From contig MU004233.1 of NCBI GenBank assembly GCA_010405405.1, positions 2,699,882 to 2,763,881 on the forward strand: DNA of 64,000 nt, in the 5' to 3' direction. A model generated the notes under the pieces. The model did not search any database. It was not told the origin of the DNA and saw only the letters and a program-made list of their open reading frames with translations. Source of the stretch: Microthyrium microscopicum (taxonomy: Eukaryota; Ascomycota; Dothideomycetes; Microthyriales; Microthyriaceae). A program made the translations under genes and the position numbers. Positions 37,301 to 46,710 of the stretch are shown here, piece by piece. Position 1 is the stretch's first letter, and every line of letters begins with the position of its first letter.

Positions 37301-38882
37301 TCAGTATGTTCCGCCAACATCTCCTAACGCGGGAGTTCCTATCGTGGAATCTATCACATCTCCTGTTACTCTTACACGCAATTCGGCTTCCCTGCCATTG
37401 CTTCCCACATCCGCAAGATCAGCATCAGTGAGACCGCAGGAAGAGACTTTCTTACCCAGTGTAGCCGAGGGGAGCAAGGTTCCAGAGACACCCATCGATG
37501 AGTCTGCACTACCTGCTCCATTGAAGCCTAAAACGCCCGCTCCATTCACCAAATCACCAGCTCAAGAAAAATCTCCAGCGCCCAAAATACTGACTCCTAT
37601 CCAGGACAAGAAGAAGAAATCAAGCACCTCACCAATAGAAGAACTTCTGGACATTCTTCCACCGTTTAGAATGCCCACGCCATTACTCCACCATCCACTG
37701 ATCATTCCAATCCATAAAGCAACATCCCGCTTCTCCCCCTCTGACTTTTCATTTATCCGCGCCGTGTCCTCCGAATGGGAAGCCCGCGCCGCCTCCAACC
37801 GCAAAAGACTGGATTCCGAACGAGCCAAACGCCAAGCGGCTTTTGAAAAAGACCCGGACCAACTGTTCCAAGACGGCGAAATCGGCTACGGCGACATCAG
37901 CGCTATCGAAGAAGAGCACAAAAACCAAGAACTCAAACATCGCGATCAGGAAGATACGGAGGAGTGGGAGAGCTATAATAAAGAAGTCTTTAGCATCGTC
38001 TTTGGACGTCTACAAGCGGAAATTGAAGAGCTCCTGCGTATCCGTGCCGACGTCGATGCACTAGTTAGTGCTGCTGTTGCTGGTGCGGAGGCGTTGGGCC
38101 CGGTGGAGAGTGCGAAGACGGTGCCGTTAGTTGATGCGCTTGACTTGCTGATTCGCGTCCATGGGTTGCTAGAGGAGCGTGAAAGTGAAGCGAATGCAGC
38201 TGTCATTGAGCGCGATCGACGATTCAAGAAGGGCACAACGCGTGGTCTATATCGACGTGGACAGATCAAGGCGTTGAAGGAACGGGAGGCGCATTTCGAA
38301 AAGTTGGAGAGGAGAAATTTGGTGGATCAGCGGGTTAAGAGGACGAAGAACTGTGCTGAGCTGATGAAGAATGTGGAGACTACTTCGACACGTGGATGCG
38401 ATAAGAATGAGGCGTGCGCTAGGCAGATACTCGCTCTGCTCAAGCGTATTGCTGAGGATTCCTCATCGCCTGATGTGGGTGATGCGCTTGGGAGGTCGGC
38501 GGATGTGTTGGTTCAGTTGGCGGATAGTTCGACAAGGCTGATGAGGCTGTTTGGGAAGGTGGATAGTTTGTTGAATGATGCGGAGTATGGTCAGCAGGTG
38601 GCGATTGATAAGTTGAACGATATGGGACCAGAGGTCTTTAAGGATCTGGAAGGGGATAAGAAGGAGCACGATGTGCTTCTGAAGCAGGATGCGAACAAGC
38701 GGGAGGCGGGTGTACAGACTGCGTTGAAGGAATGGCAGGCAGAGTTGGACAAGACAAAGAAGAGCTTAGGAAGTGGTGGTGATGCTGGTGCTTCTGCTGA
38801 CGGGGACGATGAAGAGAGGGAGAAGAAGAAACGTCTTCAGGCGGCATTGGAGAACGCAAAGAGGAGAAATAGGGATTTGTAG
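34302..38882 (+). CDS. Large Gln/Pro-rich protein with coiled coils, unknown function
   Basis: A single uninterrupted frame encodes 1526 aa. The order is: residues 1-340 Gln/Pro/Tyr-rich, prion-like (repeated QQ, PQQ, YQQ); 340-600 Pro-rich disorder; 610-790 a heptad-rich coiled coil (LAKLAETESELAHF through LKKQLEDAKSK); a short conserved-looking block LGDWYKGSLSRFSEVLFAEE. After more Ser/Pro disorder comes a folded helical C-terminus from about 1110 to 1526, with FSFIRAVSSEWEARAASNRK, EEWESYNKEVFSIVFGRLQ and further coils. No catalytic motif, signal peptide or TM segment is seen. The layout suits a scaffold or cytoskeletal/endocytic/septation factor, but I cannot name the family. Lack of introns over 4.6 kb is unusual for this window. 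Confidence 0.85.
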   Translation: MSVNRTQLPQDPFQRPATVGYTGQAAGATFPQQQPQQWAPQQPTTGYNPAQYPVMPSVAGQYQGHVQPQQQQQSQYNQQQPVYQTPGSQAPPAPGAYQAENQNQGYNNRWSVSGQVPNQTQQYDQNAPQRQSIYVGGSGATQNPIEGQSQYAQQVPPPLPPKDGYAQHAMQTQQYGAQQPQTAAGYQQPNQQFAPPQGQYQYAGQQPQQYGQPQQVPPPTQSPLQNFHNTPPPQAQYGHQPQPSQPANQYQSHGQQIGQAAVPNQQYQQPGQHPQPGYQGYQQQQYHQTYPPQQQPGQISNIPLQSSQNPQVEPVSPILAGRQNDLQNSRPSSHHLPSRTNSNISKPILTPNSNSSPPRPARTTDSPISALKPVHGQGFETKKKVADPNGVGSTGASALGYGGPSDWESFGPAEYEVDDLDFYSQRQEKAEEQKDAPIELPTGSPVTTGPPPPTSVIHGVMEVEGSTVPVQQHPIHAPQQSASVVGAAIDSGVIMSAEPRQAHSNHPPGPPPNHPQVASPPPAENGLIISNASGWVPPPSTGAQYQQPPSQPHTGIIVGAAGSQAGWQGAPIQGMQMSNVPPQQPASAPPGQMHVAPPHTGLLAQTSLAHSIPNTDEHKALLAKLAETESELAHFKDREMETRLLGEQSTEEVQKLNGRIAKLQDECNGAQSEYAKLERSMEAMENASVTASNEKAAMEKERGNLIARIQQLESALATMNAEKEGTRGDLTTKLQAAETAHATTRTDAEAASTGYQAKIKEHETSLAEAKSEIEVLKKQLEDAKSKPADIAPGLGDWYKGSLSRFSEVLFAEEAADSVPIKMKKFQDWVNAEAQMRGIQMEFRPKSGFSSAQEPLVSPAFTPADTPTHKPSLDMQAVQRAVSNADSDGEQYSPGGRPIIGRPVAGSRTESEPAFPVQQPIIAQMAPAIPAETNSPTTEKQPFRAYRDRSSSNAVVHPPRNDSRSSSIPNNAGQSVQVPVQPPVVQAAVPPPVAKPAYQKFQYVPPTSPNAGVPIVESITSPVTLTRNSASLPLLPTSARSASVRPQEETFLPSVAEGSKVPETPIDESALPAPLKPKTPAPFTKSPAQEKSPAPKILTPIQDKKKKSSTSPIEELLDILPPFRMPTPLLHHPLIIPIHKATSRFSPSDFSFIRAVSSEWEARAASNRKRLDSERAKRQAAFEKDPDQLFQDGEIGYGDISAIEEEHKNQELKHRDQEDTEEWESYNKEVFSIVFGRLQAEIEELLRIRADVDALVSAAVAGAEALGPVESAKTVPLVDALDLLIRVHGLLEERESEANAAVIERDRRFKKGTTRGLYRRGQIKALKEREAHFEKLERRNLVDQRVKRTKNCAELMKNVETTSTRGCDKNEACARQILALLKRIAEDSSSPDVGDALGRSADVLVQLADSSTRLMRLFGKVDSLLNDAEYGQQVAIDKLNDMGPEVFKDLEGDKKEHDVLLKQDANKREAGVQTALKEWQAELDKTKKSLGSGGDAGASADGDDEEREKKKRLQAALENAKRRNRDL

Positions 38883-39300
38883 AGCGCTTTGGTTTCGGAA
38901 ATTTTGAATTGTTGCTAATAGGGATGGGATTGTTTGGTGTTTCTGGAGCGAATTTGTAGCGTTGCATTTGCACTTTAGTTTGATATAAATTGTAATTCAG
39001 TCATACATACTACTCTCATTTGTCTATCTTAATCACTATCATGATTATCATGCTACGATATATCAATATCATCACAGTTGAATTAAGAGCTTTGAGTTCC
39101 AGGAATTAGACACACATATAAACACACTTGCTCTCATCCAATACTCCACTTCTGAGCAAGAGATAACGAGTTGTCATTAGGACCTGAGGTTTGAAATGTT
39201 CTCTGAATCTACTGACAGCAAAAACAGTCCCCAAAATTCCTTCTCGTACATATTGTGCAGTGAACTCAGCAGGCCCGGAATCATGTTTTTGCAATGATAA
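38883..39300. other. Intergenic, 3' flank
   Basis: This is the 3' flank of the large Gln-rich gene. It is AT-leaning with no supported ORF. It ends where the foldback element begins. Confidence 0.4.
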
Positions 39301-39522
39301 GCACCCAACGGCATTGCAAAATCAATGGCGTACTCCCATCAACTCTGATGGCTACCACCAGCGCTGCTAACCAAAAAGTGCTTGATTTCCGCGTAGCTGA
39401 TACCCATTCCCAATCCGAACCCCCTTTATGGCAGATAAAGCACTCGACAACAGTTCGTAGCATCTGGGCGCCATCAGAGTTGATGGGAGTATGCCATTTA
39501 TTCTACCATGCCGTTGAAGCAC
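39301..39522. mobile_element. Foldback/MITE-like element, about 220 bp
   Basis: The arms 39301-39351 and about 39470-39522 are imperfect reverse complements. The inner 25 bases are nearly exact (ACTCCCATCAACTCTGATGG) and the outer part diverged (around CAACGGCAT). Weaker similarity continues inward around AGTGCTT. The small ORFs on both strands here arise from the inverted repeat. Each arm carries the palindrome CCATC-N6-GATGG (39336-39351 and 39471-39486) that also marks the velvet-gene introns. Target duplications are not evident. Confidence 0.7.
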
Positions 39523-39645
39523 CAAGAGTGAAGGACGGCGATCCGAAATTGTAGATGGAGTTCGTGAGACAGGCAACAGGGTTGTAATTCTTGTCTCACC
39601 AACACGACTCCAAACTGGGGTTCGCTAAGCATTAGCGCTGAAATC

Positions 39646-40776
39646 TTAACACAACTCCCCATGAACATTCTTCTTGTGTTTGATCAAGTCACTCAACCGA
39701 GCGAACCCTCTATTTCCAACGCGGTCGCAGTCCTCAACACTACAATCGTGCCTCTCCTTGCCATGCACCGTCCGCATGTGCTTCGAATAGTCCCTGCGTA
39801 AAGCGAACCCTTCCTGCCAATGACGCTTAGAGAACGTACAGCATTCATACGAGCAATAGCGAGGAAACTCTGTACTAGGGTGTACACGATGCTTCTTTCT
39901 CAAATGTTGTCGTAGATGATCCCGGCGACGAAAGGATGCATCCCCACGATACTTTTCACATTCTGGACATGGATAGAGTTTTGGAGAGCCATGGACTTCC
40001 CGATGTCTCGTCAAAGCGTCTTGTCGAGAAAAGCATGTGTTACAATTGGAACATGCAAATGGCTTGTGTTTGGTCGTCTTTGCATGTTCTTCCAGATCCA
40101 GGGCTCGTGCAAATGCTTCTTTGCATTTTGCACACGAGTGTTTTGCTGCCAGTGGCCCAGCATGATTGAAAGTAGAAGTCAGTAGATCAGAGGATCCTGG
40201 TCCTTCTGAACCTGTGGACGTAGCTTCAGATGGAGCTACTGACACTGCTCTGGTCTCCATCACAAGGCTGTCCTCGACGGGTGATGCATCAAGTGGCAGG
40301 ACCTAAATGCATATATTAGCAAAGTTCACAAGTACAAGGATCTTGAGAATGTGCTAAATCCACAGCTTGAAGGTTCTACTACGAAATACCGAAGCAGTCT
40401 TCGATATACCCATGAAGATATACTACAGTAGCACATTGCTTCCCTTGGAAAATCTTACCCATTGAAGTAGCTCGCCATCCCAAGGAGCGTCCAAGGCTGC
40501 ATCCAGGAAGCTCAGTCCGCGAAGTTCCACATCATCATGCTGATTGGGAAGTGGCTCCAAAAGATCTAGCGAAGTTGTCTCTACATTCGCTGCCAGCTCT
40601 GTCGACAGGACATTGAAGTTATAGTGGCATGTAGACGGTTTTTCAAGCTGCTTTCCTCCGTGGCTTCTCCAGTTCCAGTCTGCACGACTATTAAAGATCG
40701 TTATTGGCCATAGATCCTCGCTGTCCGAGAAGTAGATAGACGAGTATTCTTCGACTCTCAATTGTTGTGGACTCAT
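39646..40776 (-). CDS. C2H2 zinc-finger protein (about five fingers)
   Basis: Exon 1 is 40776-40459 and exon 2 is 40302-39646; the 156-nt intron has a GTAAGA donor, GCTAAT branch and TTAG acceptor and is phase 0. The product is 324 aa. The N-terminal half is acidic and disordered. Exon 2 encodes consecutive fingers: HSCAKCKEAF, FACSNCNTCFSRQDALTRH, YPCPECEKYRGDASF...H, CSYECCTF...FALRRDYSKH and CSVEDCDRVGNRGFARLSD...H. The first two are classical; the last three have the longer Cys-Cys or Cys-His spacing seen in fungal C2H2 regulators. It is probably a nuclear DNA-binding factor, targets unknown. The start was placed at the Met before SPQQLRVEEY; an in-frame Met at 40851 would add a hydrophobic stretch that does not fit a regulator. 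Confidence 0.8.
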
Positions 40777-42671
40777 TCCGGTGACGGTAGGAATATCGTA
40801 ACTAGAGCAATAGCTGATTATGGATACCAGTAGCAGTATATACGATAGCATCTCAGACTCTAGACATAAATCTCGATTGATACTCCTGGAAACAAGTAAC
40901 AAAGGTCTGACGATTCGACTTTCATCTTGTGTTAGGCTCCTCTAATGATAGCAACAGGGGAAGAACGTTATTCCAGCCACTGCCAGTAATCGAACCCCCC
41001 AATGACAAGGTCTTGATTTTCCAGAGGATATGATGCAATCCAATCAGTGCAGCTTTCGATGCAGGATGGGAAGACCACGGTCCCAATTTGTTCTAGCCTG
41101 TTCAGGCGCAGTGGAGAGGGTGGGCGATGCATCGCGCCCTCTTCCCCTCCCAACTTCAAGCAACCACCCTCCGCCATACAGTTAAGCTATAATACTCCAG
41201 TATAAGTGCGAGAGGTCCAGAGCATGCAATCATAGCTCTTCCATCTCTTCGCGGTTCGATCTTTTTCAGCCTTGTTACTTTTGAGTAGCGAAGAGCTCAA
41301 CGATATGGACCTCCGGAGCTTCGCCTAAGTCCTCATAGGCGCAGCTGTTGACCGGCCTCTGTCCTCGTCAACCTTGGATTAGCCCAAACATTATGTGGGA
41401 TCTCTCAGTTCCGAAATAGGTCGATTGCATCTTACCGCCAGTGTCAGTCGCTCATATCACGTCATGCTGCGCTGAAGAGGTGTGCTGGCTCGCCAGCCCA
41501 GTGTTTGGCCATCCAGTGAGGCTGCTAGGCACAAGAATGCCCAGGATACGATACGAACCAGTATCGCACTTCACTGACTATGTAGACTAGCTAGGTCTCT
41601 TGCATATTCCCCTACTCCCAGTGGCCGACGGGGACCACCCGCGAGCCGTGGTTGGGACAGTCTCTCTGCACATGAGACATGCCGCCGATGTAGGCAAGCG
41701 AGGAGCCTGGTTCGTTGAGTAGTTTTCTGGGATGATGGCACAAGCTTTGAAGAGGTATTCGCTTGTGTTGCTATCTCTCGAGCCCCGCTTCTATTCGGAT
41801 TTCTCGATCGATTGCTAACGATGGTTTCAGGCTATATGGTGCGAACCTCCGACGGGCAATCCTCGAATCAGTCCGCAAGCTCACAAGGCTCATTCGAGGT
41901 TTTCTATCCTTCGCTTCCCCTACCTCTCTACTACTTGGCCACTTGCTTTACATTCGTCATAAGAGCCAGCTGAACATTTGTTTAGAGGGGAACAGTGAGT
42001 CAGCCTGGAGCTCGCATCTCGATGGATTGAGCCCGGAAGCTTGTGGTCTATTCTAACGACATAACCGCTTGTTTTATTCTCTTTGACTCGGCCCAATCGT
42101 AGAGACTGCAACATCTTGGTCCAAACGGTTGCTATCCCTTCAATGGCTTTGCAGTTTTTGCTTAGTAGACCGGCTTCCTCAATGAACCGTACAGAGTTCA
42201 TGCTGCCATTCTATCCTGTTCCCAGATAAGGTTGGTGCTCGCCGATGATAGCCTGCCACACTTCATCCCGGCCATTGGCCCAATTGCATTAGGAACGCAA
42301 GCTTTCTCCAAGTGGACGCTTGTCTTTGACTTGATAGGCGACCCCGCAACACAGCGTCGAGCAGCAACCCATCAGGGTGGATGCTTGTTCTGTAGTGCGT
42401 CGAGAGGACTGTAGACTTTCCTATTACCTTCGAATGCCCCACAATATATCTGTTTGCTTACTCTATCTTCAATTTCCCAGCTGTTTGCTGCGCTTCTTTC
42501 GTGCTGAATTTGAGATACGCAATTTCAGATAATCTATTCTTATCCCGATATCAATATCACAAGATTATTGCGACTGAGCTACCATCACTTGAGCCTGCGC
42601 AACTCTTTCCAACAAGACCGCTTGCTTTTCATATTGTAAAACTCCAAGTCGCGTCCCTTTTGGAGGCCATC
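40777..42671. other. Intergenic region, 1.9 kb
   Basis: This lies between two divergent genes. Short ORFs (41763-42056 plus; 40968-41177 minus, 69 codons) lack domains and splice context. No repeat, tRNA or AT-rich segment was seen. It probably holds both promoters. Confidence 0.4.
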
Positions 42672-44050
42672 ATGACATCGCAGGTAAATGATTCCCTTAG
42701 CCGAGTTCATGTTGCGCTTTATACAGTGCAAATACCTGATACTCTCATCGATGACAGTGCCATTCCGCTTTCCCAGTGCAGAGTAAAGATCAGTTCGACT
42801 GCACTGCATGCACTCGCGCCTTGCAATGGAATGGGAGCACTTTTGAGCATCTTTGTGACTTCATGCATTATTTGACTGCTACAAATTGTCCCTTCTATTC
42901 ACCAACAAGATCTAAGTACTAACTCTAGACAGAATGCTGCCCATGGTGGTGCCATCAGCTCACATCATGATCTTGCTCAGCTTCAAGCAATTTATGAGCA
43001 AGCAGAGGAGTACAGGCGCCTGCATCCTATCGATGACCCCATTTCAGAGGCATTTGAGGGTCTAGCTATGGCGATTCAAGGTCATATTAGATTCGACAAC
43101 CGGCGTGCATTTCTGGCGCAGCCAGCTCGACAGTCTATATCGTTCACCCAGTCTTACTATCATCAACCTCGATTGCCAATTGCCTACTTTAGCCAAACAT
43201 GGGCCGATGAAGTAGCCACCACTGGACCTTCAGAGCTACCCGACGACTACGACGCTGCAGCTGACGACACATATATGAATGAAACCTATGTCAACACTGG
43301 TACCGCGGACGAGACTCTACTCCAAGGCTCACCGCCTGGACACATCATCAATCTTCTCGGTCTTCCTCTCTCTGAGAACGGTATGTCTGACTAAAATTTT
43401 GTCCCACTCCATCGCTAACAGTTTTAGTTCCACTTACAATGCCCATACCTGAACAGACGCCTGCTCCACTTGATATTATCAATAGAGTTGGGCTCAAAGT
43501 CAATCTAGACTTGCAGCAGACGCCGGATCTTGAGCGCAACGAGCTGCAACTCTCTGTTGACCACACTCAATCCGACAACTCAATCGAAGCCACAACCCGC
43601 TCACGCCAAACCCATCACCTCAAGAGTTTCGCATTTTGTTTCTTCATCTCCATCATCCTTGTTATCGCGCAAAGCTACACCGTTGCTCATTCCGCCTATA
43701 TCAGAATCTCCCATCCCACCACTGTCTGCAACCAGTCCCTCGCTACCACCCTCGACTTCATCCAGGATTTATTGCACATTGTTGCGCCAGTAGCTTTGCT
43801 TATCACTGTGGTCGGGCAAGGACGGAACGGCGCAATGTATCACAGCTTTGGTAAGCACTGGTGCTCGCTTGCCGTCATGCTAGTTTCGTTGAGTTTGTCC
43901 ATGTTGGTGGCAATAGTACTACAAGCCAAGAGAATCAAGGAGATTGCCATGTTTTTCGTAGGTGTGTCAAACATTATCATTACTCTGGCGACTTGTTCTT
44001 ATATCTTGTTTGTGCTGCGGCATTGGACTAGCATAGAAGAACCGAGTTGA
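42672..44050 (+). CDS. Four-TM membrane protein, unknown function
   Basis: Exons are 42672-42683 (only MTSQ), 42933-43380 and 43428-44050. Intron 1 is 249 nt (GTAAAT donor, TACTAAC branch, TAGACAG acceptor); intron 2 is 47 nt (GTATGT, GCTAAC, TTTTAG). The product is 360 aa. The N-terminal 200 residues are soluble and acidic (AQLQAIYEQAEEYRRLHPID). Four hydrophobic helices follow, at about 216-240, 256-278, 294-314 and 322-345, including FCFFISIILVIAQSYTVAH and MFFVGVSNIIITLATCSYIL. This resembles small fungal membrane proteins of unknown role next to regulatory genes. The first exon is inferred from splice signals and phase only, so the start is the weakest part. Confidence 0.6.
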
Positions 44051-44256
44051 CTCTCGGCTTTGTTGACGATGTCCACAGGTATGATTCTGTATGTAGAAAA
44101 ATTGAAAATGGCAGCCCACTCACTGTTCTTTTGCCTCTCTAGTGATTGTATGACAACTTGAGCAGTCAGAAAGCACATGGCAGCCTCGACTTGCTCATCT
44201 GAAGTCCTTTTGTTTCAACTGCGATCTGGCAATGATCGAGTACCATGAAAGAGTCA

Positions 44257-45468
44257 TCATGAGATCCTTCTCTGTGACTCAAGCTTATTGTTATATTGTT
44301 TACGTGCCCTCTTGACTTGCTCGCCGCCAAAAAGCTGCAGTTCTCTCTGCCTCTCACATTCACAAATCGTCTTGGCCCCTTTTCTTGCTTCGACCACGGG
44401 GCTCATGTCGAGTTCCTTACAACTCGAGCAGCATCTTATATCCTTGTCAGAACAATCCAGGCAAACAACCAGGACAAGATGACAGCCTTTCGATTGACAT
44501 TTGTTCAGCTGACTCGATGACTGGCCACATATATGACATGTTGAGACAGGTTCTGGGCCATGTGAGAGACTTGTAGATCCTCTGGCATCAAAAACATAAT
44601 TTCGGCCTTTGAAAAGTGATTCTGATGGCTGCTTTCTGCCACTCGATATCTCGTCGTCCATCCAAGCTAAATATGCCGCAACTCCACCCTTGAGGGTGCT
44701 CACTGGAGCACTCTGGGTTGTATTTTCTTTCATCCACCTCACAGCCTTTTCACATCGAATACCACCAGTACAGTATGTTAATATTTGCTTTCCATTTGGA
44801 TCAAACACACCCGCGTTTTTCAAATATTGCGGCCATTGAGAGAATCTCCTGATTTGCGGTCGTATTGCGGCTTCTCCGTTGTGGGGATCAACAAAATATC
44901 CGATCCTTGATTCGTAGTGATTTCGAACATCTAGAAGCAGGGCATTTTCTTCATGACATCTCTGGTGGAACTCTTCGGGTGATAATGACTCGATTATATT
45001 CCAATCTTGTGGGAGATAGTCTTGGATACCCATGGGCGTGATTTCTGCTGCGACTCGCACATTTGCTACTCGGTTGAACACACAGGCGCATCCTTCAGAC
45101 GGCTTAAAGAACCGGTCTCTAGCTTCTTTCGTACCGAGTGATAGGCCGGTGAAACTCCAGTGTGAGCAGCATTCTTCGATGAAGGATTCAATCTCATCTT
45201 TCGTTCCGGCGACAGTGACATTGTAGCCTTCGGAGGCGACTCTGATTTTGCCTCCCAGACTATATCTACTCGTGAGTTCGCGGTACCATTGCGCAAGATC
45301 TTCAACATTAGACGCCAAATCTCTCAACTCGAGCGGCAATTGAGGGTCATTGGTCCAATATCTGTAAAATAGCAGAACTTCCCCGCCCCTCTCAGCGGCT
45401 TTACACGAACATGAGTATGTTATCGGATCTGACTGGCCTTGAACCAGACCGAAAGCTCGTGCCGCCAT
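44257..45468 (-). CDS. Rhodanese-domain protein, TrhO/UPF0176 family (tRNA uridine hydroxylase-like)
   Basis: A single exon encodes 403 aa. Order: N-terminal acylphosphatase-like domain (about 30-140, VLLFYRYWTND through GYNVTVAGTKDEIESFIEE); rhodanese domain (about 165-300, ALLLDVRNHYESRIG); and the catalytic Cys in LTYCTGGIRCEKA. The C-terminal 100 residues carry paired Cys typical of the family's zinc-binding tail (CHICGQ, CLDCSD, CCSSCKE). Bacterial TrhO (YceA) makes 5-hydroxyuridine at the tRNA wobble position using O2. The eukaryotic members (TSTD2-like) are presumed related in role. No organelle signal is obvious. All key family features look intact. Confidence 0.88.
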   Translation of the reverse strand: MAARAFGLVQGQSDPITYSCSCKAAERGGEVLLFYRYWTNDPQLPLELRDLASNVEDLAQWYRELTSRYSLGGKIRVASEGYNVTVAGTKDEIESFIEECCSHWSFTGLSLGTKEARDRFFKPSEGCACVFNRVANVRVAAEITPMGIQDYLPQDWNIIESLSPEEFHQRCHEENALLLDVRNHYESRIGYFVDPHNGEAAIRPQIRRFSQWPQYLKNAGVFDPNGKQILTYCTGGIRCEKAVRWMKENTTQSAPVSTLKGGVAAYLAWMDDEISSGRKQPSESLFKGRNYVFDARGSTSLSHGPEPVSTCHICGQSSSQLNKCQSKGCHLVLVVCLDCSDKDIRCCSSCKELDMSPVVEARKGAKTICECERQRELQLFGGEQVKRARKQYNNKLESQRRIS

Positions 45469-46246
45469 CGCTGAGCTGGTGATTTGATGATTTGGGTGAG
45501 CAAGGGATAAAAAGGAGATTTAGTTGTGGACAACACATGGAAGGTGTTAGAACATTCAACACCATCGGACTTAAAAGGCGTGATAGACTTAAATCCGAGT
45601 TTACCCCTTTTCTGTGCTGCATTTCATCAACAAAGACCGTGTTCCCGGCTGTCATCTGGCTTTGACTTTTTCAGGTGAGAGCTTAAATAGCATTTAAGAT
45701 TTGTGCATCCCAATAGCTGGCCTTTGGGTTCTTACCACACTATCCCATTCTCCAACGCAGCCTTGTAGTGGCATTTTCGAGTTTTTTATCGACATCCCGT
45801 GGCAGTCGAGACTCGGAGTACTCTAAGAAATTACTAGAGCAGGAGAACTCGGATGTATACCAACTGACTGTCAGTCTTCCGGAACGCTGATGCTTGGATG
45901 TTGTCTGTTCACAATGCTCATGCTCGTGAGCGGAGCTATCTGCGTTATTCCTTCAAGCTAGATCTGTTCTCCTTAGCTTCAAAGAGGGCTTGAACAAAAT
46001 CGAATCGCACGCTAAATCGTTTAAAGTTATATTGCTGTACATAATATATAAAATACAAATGACTGTCCCTGGTCACTGGATTATATGCTCCCAGCGATAA
46101 CACAGTGACCTCCTGCAAGCAAGTAGCCAACACAATTACACCGGGCTCCAGACTTTCCGGTGAACCCAATCCGCTGTCCTTTCAATACCTTGTCCATAAC
46201 GCTCAATGTACGCCGTCTTAACTCCTATCAAACCGCAAGTAATAAC
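45469..46246. other. Intergenic; includes a 36-codon frame next to the 3' intron-like element
   Basis: This holds the promoter of the TrhO-like gene and the 3' flank of the velvet gene. Directly after the acceptor at 46247 the minus strand is open for 36 codons (46246-46136, beginning VITCGLIGVKTAYIERYGQ). It is in phase with the velvet frame but separated from it by two stops. It may be 3' UTR. Confidence 0.4.
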
Positions 46247-46436
46247 CTGAAATCTGTCAGTATAAGATCATCCTTGGAGCACTTGAAACCGTAAAAACAC
46301 CATCGCATTCGATGGCGGCCACAGCACTTGATCAGATACGGCTTTCATGGGAGCCATCGAATGCGATGGGAGATAAGGTGTTTTTGATTTCGTTGCATGT
46401 TGTCAAAAAATGTGATTCAGCACGGCAGAATCTCAC
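46247..46436 (-). repeat. Introner-like element A (190 nt, 3' of velvet stop)
   Basis: Minus strand: begins GTGAGATTCTGCC and ends with branch TACTGACAG then ATTTCAG. It contains the palindrome CCATC-N6-GATGG twice (46300-46315 and 46354-46369). Its 5' part aligns with element B (both carry AATCACA, TTTGAC, ATCAAAAACAC or TCCAAAAACAC, then the palindrome). Splicing is inferred from signals only. Confidence 0.7.
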
Positions 46437-46680
46437 CTGGATTTGAACATTGTCAGTATAGGTTTACAGTCAAAGATGTCAAATAACCATGAAATACGCC
46501 TCAAAACACCAGTGAAGTTGCTGTGGTCATAATATGGTTTCGCCATCGTACTCGGTGGGAACCATAGCACTCGATGTGAAACGTATGCTATGGTCGCCAT
46601 CGAGTGTGATGGAGAAATCGTGTTTTTGGATCCATTGGATATCGTCAAAGAATGTGTGATTTCACACGGGGAATTCTTAC
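46437..46680 (-). repeat. Introner-like element B (244 nt, abuts element A)
   Basis: Minus strand: begins GTAAGAATTCCCCG and ends TATACTGACA...AAATCCAG, immediately followed by the GTGAG of element A. It contains palindrome copies at 46543-46558 (one mismatch) and 46597-46612. It is homologous to A in donor, centre and branch region. The pair forms an AG|GT junction with a zero-length exon. Confidence 0.7.
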
Positions 46681-46710
46681 CTCTTAACGCCAATATGTGG
46701 TAGGCGATAT

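Noticed and set aside
39294-39576. ORFs of 60-86 codons on both strands
   Set aside because: They are generated by the inverted repeat of the foldback element and mirror each other.
40777-40902. Hydrophobic N-terminal extension of the C2H2 protein
   Set aside because: A membrane-like leader does not fit a zinc-finger regulator; the downstream Met gives a clean start.
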